64,000 bases of DNA from Cryobacterium suzukii (lineage in GTDB: Bacteria > Actinomycetota > Actinomycetes > Actinomycetales > Microbacteriaceae): NCBI RefSeq assembly GCF_004403185.1, contig NZ_SOHJ01000004.1, forward strand, positions 62,001 to 126,000. Direction: 5' to 3'. Positions 25,681 through 32,623 of this stretch are shown in pieces (the first letter of the stretch is position 1; each line of letters opens with the position of its first letter). The notes below the pieces were generated by a model. It was not told the DNA's origin. It did no database searches and saw only the letters and a list, made by a program, of their open reading frames with translations. The position numbers and the translations under genes were made by a program.

Positions 25681-26373
25681 CTATCCGAGCAGGGAGACCG
25701 CTCGGGCGATGACCAGTGCCAGTAGCACGAAGCCTCCGAACGACTCGAGCGCCATGAGGCCCTTCGCGCGCAGCGAAAGCGGCATCGCATCGGTCGGGCT
25801 GAACGCCATGGAGTTGGACAGCGAGAAATACACGTAGTCGAAATACGACGCGACCCAGCCGATGCGCAGCGACGAGCGGGCGGCGACCTCCTCGATGGCG
25901 TCGTGGTCTTCGTCCTGCGGAAAGCGAAAGTCGGCCGGGGGAAAGTCCGCGCGGTCGGCATGCCGCCTTGAGACCGGGCCGCCGCGGTCAAGTTCCCAAT
26001 AGACCAGGGCAAACGCGATGACGTTGGTCACCCACACCTGCAGGGCAGCGAGCAATAAGGTTGGGCCGTCATTCTTGTCGCCCGAGGTGAGCTGGATCAC
26101 GAGCTGAACGAGCGCGACCTCGTTGGCCACGACCAGCAGGAACGCCTGGCCGGTGGCGATAATTCTCGACCAGCGGGTCTCGCGGTGCAACCGGTGCGGG
26201 TTCAGAGCGATGAGCGGGATCAGCATGGCGAGTCCGATGGCGACGACCGTGTAGCGCAGGCCGGGCAGGAACGTGCTCGGCAGCGTGGCGTACAGCGAGA
26301 GCGCGATGAGCAGCCCGAGTACGGCCGGCCAGCGATGTTCGGCCCTCGCGCCCTGCTTCACGCTGTCGCTCAT
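25681..26373 (-). CDS. DUF1345-like membrane protein, possible two-pore-style channel
   Basis: A 230-aa integral membrane protein with five or six hydrophobic segments (first near residues 16-60, two near 80-150, one at the C-terminus). The stretch YVYFSLSNSMAFSPTDAMPL near residue 182 and the following amphipathic segment recall DUF1345 and pore-loop-like membrane proteins; function is unknown. ATG 26373 is chosen because the upstream extension in this frame is only an out-of-frame reading of the pentapeptide DNA. The decayed pentapeptide gene ends 10 bp upstream on the same strand. Confidence 0.65.
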   Translation of the reverse strand: MSDSVKQGARAEHRWPAVLGLLIALSLYATLPSTFLPGLRYTVVAIGLAMLIPLIALNPHRLHRETRWSRIIATGQAFLLVVANEVALVQLVIQLTSGDKNDGPTLLLAALQVWVTNVIAFALVYWELDRGGPVSRRHADRADFPPADFRFPQDEDHDAIEEVAARSSLRIGWVASYFDYVYFSLSNSMAFSPTDAMPLSLRAKGLMALESFGGFVLLALVIARAVSLLG

Positions 26374-26383
26374 GCCGCTGAGC

Positions 26384-26718
26384 TTAGGCCCGTCCCGCTG
26401 TGCTCGGGTCGGCGCCGCGCAAGTGGGCCCCGCGCCAGTCCACGCCGCGCCAGTCAGCCCCGCGCCAGTCAGCCCCGCGTAAGTCAACGCCACTCGAGTC
26501 GGCGCCGCGCCAGTCAACGCCACTCAAATCGGCCCCGCGCAAGTCGGCCCCGCGCCAGTCGGCCCCCCGTAAATCAACGCCACTCGAGTCGGCGCCGCGC
26601 CAGTCAACGCCACTCAAATCGGCCCCACGCCGGTCGGCCCGCGCCAGTCAGCCCCACTCAGGTCGGCGTCGCTCAGGTCAGCCCCGCGCCGGTCAGCCCC
26701 ACCCAAGTCAGCGCCACC
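26384..26718 (-). pseudogene. Pentapeptide-repeat protein gene, frameshifted and lacking a clear start
   Basis: The DNA encodes a run of A(D/N)LxG pentapeptides on the minus strand, such as LRGADWRGADLRGADLSGVD. Pentapeptide proteins form a right-handed quadrilateral beta-helix; some protect DNA gyrase. The reading frame breaks near 26636-26645: units before and after are in different frames, and the 15-bp unit there is one base short (GGCCCGCGCCAGTC instead of GGCCCCGCGCCAGTC). The upstream part runs back to about 26718 and then into non-repeat sequence without a proper start, meeting repeat A2 at 26782. It could be a true pseudogene or an intact gene with one sequencing error in a C run. 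Confidence 0.7.
26484..26626. repeat. 90-nt tandem duplication inside the pentapeptide region
   Basis: A 53-bp sequence beginning TCAACGCCACTCGAGTCGGC occurs at 26484-26536 and again at 26574-26626, an exact period of 90 nt (six pentapeptides, 30 codons). The identity at DNA level indicates a recent duplication. Confidence 0.85.
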
Positions 26719-26781
26719 CCGTGCGCACTGAGCAGCGGCGGGTCGTTGCGTCCCGGACTCGTGCGCGCCCCCATCCTCTTC

Positions 26782-26893
26782 GCCGAGCCGTGAGTATTGT
26801 TCGCCGAGCCGTGAGTTTGCGGTCATTTTTTGCGAGAATCGCCTCAAAGCTCACGGCTCGGCGACCGCGACGACCGAAAACTCACGGCTCGGC
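26782..26893. repeat. GCCGAGCCGTGAGTTT nested inverted repeat, copy A2
   Basis: GCCGAGCCGTGAGT (26782-26795) and GCCGAGCCGTGAGTTT (26803-26818) face GCTCACGGCTCGGC (26849-26862) and AAACTCACGGCTCGGC (26878-26893). The loop is GCGGTCATTTTTTGCGAG. It abuts the 3' end of the alcohol dehydrogenase gene and the lost 5' end of the pentapeptide gene. Confidence 0.9.
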
Positions 26894-26912
26894 GAGCGGA
26901 TGCTGCGGCGGT

Positions 26913-27965
26913 CTAGTGAGCGAGGTGCGGCACGACTACAGCCCGACCGGAGAGTTCGCCGGCTTCGAGCTTGCGATACGCCTCGAGGGCGTCTTCCATG
27001 GCGAAGATCTCGACGTCGGGCGTGATCTGCCCGGCCTTGTACATGGCCACCACCTCGTACAGATCCTCGATGGTGCCCCAGTAGGTATTCGTCAGGGTTG
27101 ACTCGTAGGGACTGGTGAAGAAGGACCACTCGTACTTTCCCCCGGCAATCCCCACGACGGTCAGGCGTGACTTCGTGGCCATGACCGAGGAGGCGAGGGC
27201 GATGGTCGGTGCGATTCCTACGAAATCGAAGGCGGCGTCGACGCCACGACCACCGGTGATTTCCCGGATCTTCGCGGCCTGATCCGGGCCGCTCTCTACC
27301 GTGATGGCGCCGTGTGCTCGCGCGCGGGTCATGGCATCCGCTTTGGAATCGGTGGCGATCACGGTAGCGCCAGTGAGCGCGGTGAGGATCTGCACGGCAA
27401 CCTGGCCGAGCCCGCCCAGCCCCACGACGAGAGCGAACTTTCCGCCGCCGGCGAGGTTGGGAAGGGAATTCTTGATCGCGTGATAGGGGGTGAGACCCGC
27501 GTCCGACAGCGGCGCGGCCTTGATTGGATCGGCATCCCCGAGTGGCACCAGGTTGCGTGCCGGCACCACAATGTACTCGGCCATACCGCCATCGCGGCCC
27601 AGACCGGACGCCAGGTACGGCATCGTGGCGGCATTCGCGCAGTAGGTGTCTTCCCCGCGGGAGCACGCCACGCAGTGGCCGCAGCCGATCGGACCGTACA
27701 CGAGGAATGCGTCCCCGAGAGCGATTCCCTCGACTCCCTCACCCAGCTCTTCAGCCCAGCCGGAGTTTTCGTGGCCGAGCACATAGCTCGGCGCAAGCTG
27801 TGGGGGCGCTGTTGCTGTCTCGAAATCCTTGTACACGGCAACATCTGAGTGGCAGGCACCCGCACCGGCCACCTTCAGGAGCACTTCACCCGGGCCTGGT
27901 GTTGGCTTATCGATGTCTTTCAAAGTTGGGAAGGTCTTCCAAGCCTCGAATACGACGGCGCGCAT
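26913..27965 (-). CDS. Zinc-type NAD(P)-dependent alcohol dehydrogenase
   Basis: Medium-chain dehydrogenase of 350 aa. The catalytic zinc site is GACHSDVAVY near residue 40 and GHENSGWAEELGEGV near 66; structural-zinc cysteines are in CGHCVACSRGEDTYC (near 94-108); the Rossmann motif is VVGLGGLGQVAVQIL near 172; SKADAM follows the second strand, where an acidic residue would favour NAD. It probably oxidises alcohols or reduces aldehydes; substrate unknown. ATG 27965 is chosen because AAGAAGAGA precedes it; an upstream ATG at 28001 lacks this. No operon partner is obvious. Confidence 0.9.
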   Translation of the reverse strand: MRAVVFEAWKTFPTLKDIDKPTPGPGEVLLKVAGAGACHSDVAVYKDFETATAPPQLAPSYVLGHENSGWAEELGEGVEGIALGDAFLVYGPIGCGHCVACSRGEDTYCANAATMPYLASGLGRDGGMAEYIVVPARNLVPLGDADPIKAAPLSDAGLTPYHAIKNSLPNLAGGGKFALVVGLGGLGQVAVQILTALTGATVIATDSKADAMTRARAHGAITVESGPDQAAKIREITGGRGVDAAFDFVGIAPTIALASSVMATKSRLTVVGIAGGKYEWSFFTSPYESTLTNTYWGTIEDLYEVVAMYKAGQITPDVEIFAMEDALEAYRKLEAGELSGRAVVVPHLAH

Positions 27966-28027
27966 GTTCTCTTCTTTCCAAGTCGGGACGTGTAAACGCA
28001 ACCCACTGTATCGCCCGTCGCTTGGCT

Positions 28028-28282
28028 CTATCCCGTCGCGGGGGGCGGCTTCAGCTGGGTGGTCTTGTGCGGTTCGCTGCTGCGGTTATACGTAATCCAC
28101 TCGCCGACCTGCACGCTGTGGGAGAAATAGCCCGAGCGCATCTTCGAGCCGTCCTTGCGAAACCATTCCCAGTACCCCTCGAGTTCACCATTGACCCGGT
28201 GCCCGGTGGCCTTGATCCCGCCGTCAGCGTAGCGCTCGGTGTGTTCGCCGCCGGGCCTGTGGTCGTCGTTCAGTTGCGGCAT
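28028..28282 (-). CDS. Small MORN/YwqK-like repeat protein
   Basis: An 84-aa protein with a MORN-type pattern of alternating Gly and aromatic residues: RYADGGIKATGHRVNGELEG, then GYWEWFRKDGSKMRSGYF and VGEWITYN. Similar short proteins are annotated as YwqK-family antitoxins or MORN proteins, but no toxin partner is next to it. It lies 62 bp upstream of, and on the same strand as, nothing obviously related. Function is unknown. Confidence 0.7.
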   Translation of the reverse strand: MPQLNDDHRPGGEHTERYADGGIKATGHRVNGELEGYWEWFRKDGSKMRSGYFSHSVQVGEWITYNRSSEPHKTTQLKPPPATG

Positions 28283-28355
28283 CTGTTCGCCTCCGCCTGG
28301 TCGAGAATCTCGTGCAGCAGTCGGATGGCATTGGCAAAGTGCGGCATCCGTTTGG

Positions 28356-28419
28356 CGGGCCCACCTTGGGAACGCGGGCCCAGTTTATAAGCTGGGCCCA
28401 CGTTCATAAGGTGGGCCCG
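28356..28419. repeat. GGGCCC-type nested palindrome, copy 3
   Basis: Outer arms CGGGCCCACCTT (28356-28367) and AAGGTGGGCCCG (28408-28419) enclose the inner palindrome GGGCCCAGTTTATAAGCTGGGCCC (28376-28399). This is the most regular of the three copies and could fold as a cruciform. It sits between the PTS EIIB gene and the MORN gene. Confidence 0.9.
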
Positions 28420-28460
28420 GGACTCGCGCGGGGCAGGAACCCGGAACGTGTGCGGGCGGG

Positions 28461-28736
28461 CTAGGAACCCAGCGCGATCTCGAGCTTGACGACCAGTTCG
28501 TCGACATCGAAGTAGTTGTTGATGACGATGACGTCGGCGTTGGTCTTGCCGATCGCGTCGACGAGTTCAGACGAGGTCAGAATGACCTGGGCGTCGGCCG
28601 CGGCGGCGCGCACGCCGGCGACATCCGTAGCCTGCACACTCGCATCGATCTCGAGGCGTTCGAGCGCGCGCTCCGCATTGACTTTGAGAATGGCCGACGT
28701 GCCCAGGCCCATACCGCACATCACGACGATCTTCAT
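28461..28736 (-). CDS. PTS sugar transporter subunit IIB (lactose/ascorbate class)
   Basis: A 91-aa EIIB of the SgaB/UlaB-like fold. KIVVMCGMGLGTSAIL at the N-terminus contains the phospho-acceptor Cys7 and the P-loop-like residues. It would pass phosphate from the EIIA encoded just upstream to a sugar bound by an EIIC. No EIIC is in the window: repeat B3 and the MORN gene follow instead. The start overlaps the EIIA stop (ATGA). The substrate is unknown. Confidence 0.87.
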   Translation of the reverse strand: MKIVVMCGMGLGTSAILKVNAERALERLEIDASVQATDVAGVRAAAADAQVILTSSELVDAIGKTNADVIVINNYFDVDELVVKLEIALGS

Positions 28737-29182
28737 GAGGCGGTCGTCCCGAACACGCTCTGCACGAACTCGGCGGTGGTCGCGCCGGCCAGAGCCGGAA
28801 TCACCGTCGGGTCGTTGAACACGTTGGCGAGTTCCGCGACGAACTGCAGGTGGTCGTCGGCACTGGTAACGGCCAGGCCGACAATTACGCTGACCGGGTC
28901 GTTGTGTGGGTGCCCGAAGGCGACGGGCTCGGCGAGGGTGACGACGCAGAGTCCGTCCATGAGAACATCCGCTCCCGGGCGGGCATGCGCGAGCGCCAGG
29001 CCGGGCGCGATCACGATGTAGGCACCGAATTCGCGAATCACTTCGATCATGCGCTCGGTATAAGCGGATGTGGCGGCGCCGGAACGCACGAGGGCGTCAC
29101 CGGCCGCCGTGATGGCGGCCGGCCAGCCGTCGGCGTGCGCGCCGATCGTGATGGCGTCGAGCGGGAGGTGAGGCAGTGGCAT
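28733..29182 (-). CDS. PTS sugar transporter subunit IIA (mannitol/ascorbate class)
   Basis: A 149-aa EIIA2-type protein. The family pattern TERMIEVIREFGAYIVIAPGLALAHARPG is seen, with the probable phospho-His66 in LAHARPG, followed by VTLAEPVAFGHPHNDPVSVIVGLAV. It receives phosphate from HPr and donates it to EIIB encoded immediately downstream with a four-base overlap. It lies 41 bp after adenosine deaminase on the same strand, so the three genes are probably one transcript. A role in nucleoside- or sugar-linked regulation is possible but unproven. Confidence 0.87.
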   Translation of the reverse strand: MPLPHLPLDAITIGAHADGWPAAITAAGDALVRSGAATSAYTERMIEVIREFGAYIVIAPGLALAHARPGADVLMDGLCVVTLAEPVAFGHPHNDPVSVIVGLAVTSADDHLQFVAELANVFNDPTVIPALAGATTAEFVQSVFGTTAS

Positions 29183-29223
29183 GATTTCTTTCGGTTCTGC
29201 GGGTGGTGCTGGGTGCGCCGGCG

Positions 29224-30342
29224 TCAGGCGTCGCCGAAGCCGGCTTCGATGGCCTCGACCAGCTCTTCGCGGTCTTCGAGCGGCAGGAACGCCGCGTTGG
29301 CCGCGTTGAGCTGGAAGATCTCGAGGTCGCCGAGGTCGTAGCCGAAGGCGTCGGAGAGCAGGGCGAGTTCCTGGGTGAGGGTGGTGTCGCTCATCAGGCG
29401 GTTGTCGGTGTTGACGGTGACCTTGAAGCCGAGCTGGTAGAGCAGGTCGAATGGGTGGTCGAACAGCTCCTCGCCCCAGGCGGCGACCGCTCCGGTCTGC
29501 AGGTTCGAGGAGGGGCTGAGTTCGAGCGTGATCTCACGATCGCGCACCCACTGGGCGACCGGGCCGAGGGTGACGAAGGTGTTCTCGTCGTCCTGGCGTT
29601 CGATGGTGACGTCTTCGGCGAGTCGCACGCCGTGGCCGAGGCGCAATGCGCGGCCGTCGAACAGTGCGCCGCGAATGCTGTCGAGGCCGTCGGCCTCGCC
29701 GGCGTGCACGGTGACCGGCATGAATTCGCGGGCGAGCAGGTCGAAGGCCGCGCGGTGGTTGCCGGCCGGGAAGCCGGCTTCCGCGCCGGCGATGTCGAAG
29801 CCGACGACGCCGTCGAAGCGGTAGCGCACGGCGAGTTCGGCGATTTCGAGGCCGCGGTTCGCGTGGCGCATGGCGGTGATGAGCTGGCCGATACGGATAC
29901 TGCGGCCCGACTCTTCGACGTTCTCGATGCCGGCTTCGATACCGTCCTGCACGGCTTCGACGACCTCGTTGAGGGTGAGGCCGCGGGCCAGGTGCTGCTC
30001 GGGAGCCCAGCGAATCTCACCGTAGATGACGCCGTCGTCGGCGAGATCCTCGACGAATTCGCGGGCAACCCGACTGAGGCCCTCGCGGGTCTGCATCACC
30101 GCGGTGGTGACGTCGAAGGTCTTGAGGTATTCCACGAGCGAGCCAGCGTTGGACTGGTCCGAGAACCATTCACCGAGCGCGGCGGCATCCGTTGTGGGAA
30201 GCACGAATCCGATGGAGTCGGCCAGCTCAATGATGGACTGCGGGCGCAGACCGCCGTCGAGGTGGTCGTGCAACGAAACCTTGGGCAGGGTGTTGATGCT
30301 CGTGCCGCCGCCGGGCATGAGGAATTCCTCGATCACAGTCAT
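29224..30342 (-). CDS. add: Adenosine deaminase
   Basis: Converts adenosine and deoxyadenosine to inosine forms in purine salvage, using one zinc. In the 372 aa the metal ligands are seen in SLHDHLDGG near residue 25, VTVHAGEADG near 210 and LGHGVRL near 236, with SPSSNLQTGA near 270 and NTDNRLMSDTTL near 305 (catalytic Asp pair). Length is normal. It heads the transcript followed by PTS EIIA and EIIB. M. tuberculosis add also lies downstream of pmmB. Its product inosine is a substrate of the phosphorylase at 22332. Confidence 0.95.
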   Translation of the reverse strand: MTVIEEFLMPGGGTSINTLPKVSLHDHLDGGLRPQSIIELADSIGFVLPTTDAAALGEWFSDQSNAGSLVEYLKTFDVTTAVMQTREGLSRVAREFVEDLADDGVIYGEIRWAPEQHLARGLTLNEVVEAVQDGIEAGIENVEESGRSIRIGQLITAMRHANRGLEIAELAVRYRFDGVVGFDIAGAEAGFPAGNHRAAFDLLAREFMPVTVHAGEADGLDSIRGALFDGRALRLGHGVRLAEDVTIERQDDENTFVTLGPVAQWVRDREITLELSPSSNLQTGAVAAWGEELFDHPFDLLYQLGFKVTVNTDNRLMSDTTLTQELALLSDAFGYDLGDLEIFQLNAANAAFLPLEDREELVEAIEAGFGDA

Positions 30343-30544
30343 ACGAACAAGCTCCTCGATACGGGGGCGGATGTGAACTACAACCGCGCGCCCAGCTTAT
30401 CGGAGCGGCTCTGGGCGGACCATGAGAAATACGGCCAGCGGATGCCGCCCCTCGCGTCAACCCCGCGGCACCCGCCCCGCCGGCACAGGGCCAGGGCCCC
30501 GTAAGCACGAGAGCTCACGGGCGTGACCGACCCCGCGGCAGAGT

Positions 30545-31384
30545 TCAGCTGTCGATGACTTTTACGAGCACCCGGGCCAGGCGCTTCCGAATGATGTGGT
30601 CGTTGGCCTCGACGCGGTGCATGGTGACGTGGCGCATCCGCTCGATAATGGTCATGCTGCCCTGCGCGATGAACGCGTCGAGCGCTCCGTAGATCACGTC
30701 GACCGGCACCGTGAGGCTCGCGATGTCACTCACCACTGTCTGCGATTCGATACAGTGCTCCATCGATTTGATGAAGGGTGTCCAGGTCTTCTCGGTGAGT
30801 TCAAAGATGCCCTTGGGCAGCAGGCGCGACATGATCGCGGCGTTGACGAGCGTGAATTCCTTGTTGGCGCGCAGAAAATCGTAGGCGCGCAGGTATGCGC
30901 TGACCCGCGCCTTGACCCGCGGATCGCCGATGTCGCTCGGTGAGACGTAGACCGGCGGACCGACCAGGACCATGCGCGACACCGATCCGCGACCGGCCAG
31001 ACGCCGCCAGAATGTCGCGACAAGGCCGTGTCGCTCCATCGCCGCGTAGCGCGTGCTGATCAGGCTGCCCAGCGAGTGGCCGACGAGGACGAACGGCTCG
31101 CGCAACTTCAGCGAGCGGATGGTCGCGGCCAGGGCCCCGACATGATCCTCCAGTCGGTATTCACAACCGTCCGGCGCCGGCGACTGACCGAAGCCCAGAA
31201 TATCCACGGCAATCACGCGATGGTTCGTCGTCAGCAGCGGAATCACCTCGTAGAAGGTGACCGAGGACGACGCGATGCCGTGCACCAGGATGACGACCGG
31301 GCCGGTGCCGGCATCCGTTGCTACGTGCAAAAGCGGTGGGCGGGACCGACGCGTCGTGCGCATCCGTTCCGCCCACCAGGTCAT
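30545..31384 (-). CDS. Alpha/beta hydrolase
   Basis: A 279-aa alpha/beta hydrolase. The oxyanion HG motif VILVHGIASSSVTFYEV lies near residue 32, the nucleophile elbow VLVGHSLGSLIS near 101 supplies Ser, an Asp is in VIYGALDAFIAQG near 230, and the C-terminal His is in VEANDHIIRK near 258. The cap region (about 130-215) is rich in basic residues. No signal peptide is visible. The substrate cannot be inferred. It is followed by no co-directional gene within 200 bp. Confidence 0.85.
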   Translation of the reverse strand: MTWWAERMRTTRRSRPPLLHVATDAGTGPVVILVHGIASSSVTFYEVIPLLTTNHRVIAVDILGFGQSPAPDGCEYRLEDHVGALAATIRSLKLREPFVLVGHSLGSLISTRYAAMERHGLVATFWRRLAGRGSVSRMVLVGPPVYVSPSDIGDPRVKARVSAYLRAYDFLRANKEFTLVNAAIMSRLLPKGIFELTEKTWTPFIKSMEHCIESQTVVSDIASLTVPVDVIYGALDAFIAQGSMTIIERMRHVTMHRVEANDHIIRKRLARVLVKVIDS

Positions 31385-31387
31385 GCG

Positions 31388-31609
31388 CTAATTATCGTCG
31401 CGCAGTCTAGCCTTGAAGTCATTTTTAGCCTCGGTCGCATTGCGTTCGGCTTCAGCATGCTTCACGTCGCCCTCGGCCTGCTTCACCTTGGCGTCGGCTT
31501 TGGCCTCGTCGGCCTTGTCATCCATGCGGTCCTTGGCGTCGTCCACTGCCCGACCGATCTTCTTGCCGGTGGCATCGAGTGCATCTTTGGCATTGTCTAC
31601 AAATCCCAT
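31388..31609 (-). CDS. CsbD-like small stress protein
   Basis: A 73-aa hydrophilic protein rich in Ala, Asp, Lys and Glu (NAKDALDATGKKIGRAVDD at the start), predicted as one long amphipathic helix. It resembles CsbD-like and LEA-like stress proteins of actinobacteria, which are often controlled by alternative sigma factors. ATG 31609 is chosen because AGGAGG stands directly upstream (31613-31618 on the complement); an ATG at 31663 would give an unlike N-terminus. It lies 3 bp upstream of the hydrolase gene and may be co-transcribed with it. Confidence 0.72.
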   Translation of the reverse strand: MGFVDNAKDALDATGKKIGRAVDDAKDRMDDKADEAKADAKVKQAEGDVKHAEAERNATEAKNDFKARLRDDN

Positions 31610-31752
31610 GTTGTCCTCCTGATCGTGTGTGCGGTCGGGTTGAACCGCCGATTCCATGACCATACTTCGGGGGCTAGCCGCCGAGTCCCAATTGTGATCC
31701 GACTCCCAGACTGCCCCCAGTCAGCAACGCCAGGGCGCTCATAAAGTGAGGT

Positions 31753-32613
31753 ATGAGACGAACCTGGGGTGTCATCGCGGTGCTTGTGACGACCGTGTTG
31801 CTGGCGGGGTGCACGGCGAACAGCGGTTCGCTGAGCACGGACTCGTCGGGGAGCATTTCCGGCGGGGTCGTTCCCGCTGAGGGTGACCAGGCGGCCGACG
31901 AAAGCGTGGTCACCGGCAGCACCGGCGACGTGAAGACCGCGAACCGCGACGTCATCACCACCGGTTCGCTCTCGATCACCGCCACGGACCCGGTGAAAGC
32001 AAGCGAATCCGCCGTCACCATCACCGAACAGGCTGGCGGACGGGTCGACAGCCGCAGCGAAAACCCGGCCACCCCCAGTCAGCCGGCCAGCGCAAATCTC
32101 ACCCTGCGCATTCCGTCCGACGAACTCGACCGTACCCTGGCCGATCTGAAGAAGCTCGGCACCCTCAACTTTGTGACGCTCGCCGCCCAGGATGTGACGC
32201 AGCAGAGCCAGGACCTCGACGCTCGCATCACCGCGCTGACCACCTCGGTCGACCGGCTGCTCGCGCTGATGGCCTCCGCGACGACGACGACAGACCTCAT
32301 CAGCATCGAAAGCGCGCTGTCGAGCCGGCAGGGTGAGCTGGAAAGCCTGCAGTCCCAGCGCGACTTTCTCGCTGACCAGATCGACTACTCGACCCTGCAG
32401 CTCGAACTAGTCTCGGAGGGCACCATCGCCGCGAGTGGCCCCGACAACTTCTGGACCGGTATCACGGTCGGCTGGACCGCCCTCGTCGCAGCCCTCGGCG
32501 GCCTGCTGATCGGCCTCGGGGTGGCCCTGCCCTGGCTCGTCGTACTGGCGATTTTCGGGGCAATTGTGTTGCTTATCGTGCGGTTGTTCACACGCCGGCG
32601 AAAGGCTGCATAG
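31753..32613 (+). CDS. DUF4349-domain lipoprotein
   Basis: A 286-aa exported lipoprotein. The signal peptide ends in the lipobox LLAGC (Cys20). A Ser/Gly/Thr-rich linker follows, then the DUF4349 domain: ITTGSLSITATDPVKASESA near residue 74, SANLTLRIPSDELDRTLADL near 112, and a long coiled coil with LDARITALTTSVDRLLALM and LSSRQGELESLQSQRDFL. A C-terminal membrane helix (about 240-280) ends in a basic tail. Function of the family is not known. The stop codon overlaps the -10 box of the next gene. Confidence 0.85.
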   Translation: MRRTWGVIAVLVTTVLLAGCTANSGSLSTDSSGSISGGVVPAEGDQAADESVVTGSTGDVKTANRDVITTGSLSITATDPVKASESAVTITEQAGGRVDSRSENPATPSQPASANLTLRIPSDELDRTLADLKKLGTLNFVTLAAQDVTQQSQDLDARITALTTSVDRLLALMASATTTTDLISIESALSSRQGELESLQSQRDFLADQIDYSTLQLELVSEGTIAASGPDNFWTGITVGWTALVAALGGLLIGLGVALPWLVVLAIFGAIVLLIVRLFTRRRKAA

Positions 32614-32616
32614 GCT
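32611..32616 (+). promoter_or_regulatory. -10 box TAGGCT, leaderless start of the dehydrogenase-fold gene
   Basis: TAGGCT overlaps the TAG stop of the lipoprotein gene and ends 7 nt before the GTG at 32624. No Shine-Dalgarno is visible. It allows the downstream gene to be transcribed on its own. Confidence 0.5.
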
Positions 32617-32623
32617 TGTCTAT

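Noticed and set aside
26374..26523. 50-residue N-terminal extension of the membrane protein at 25681
   Set aside because: It is the pentapeptide DNA read in another frame; homology-like sequence starts at ATG 26373.
25291..26893. Repeats considered as a CRISPR array
   Set aside because: Arms occur in both orientations with unequal spacers and only four per locus; no cas genes.
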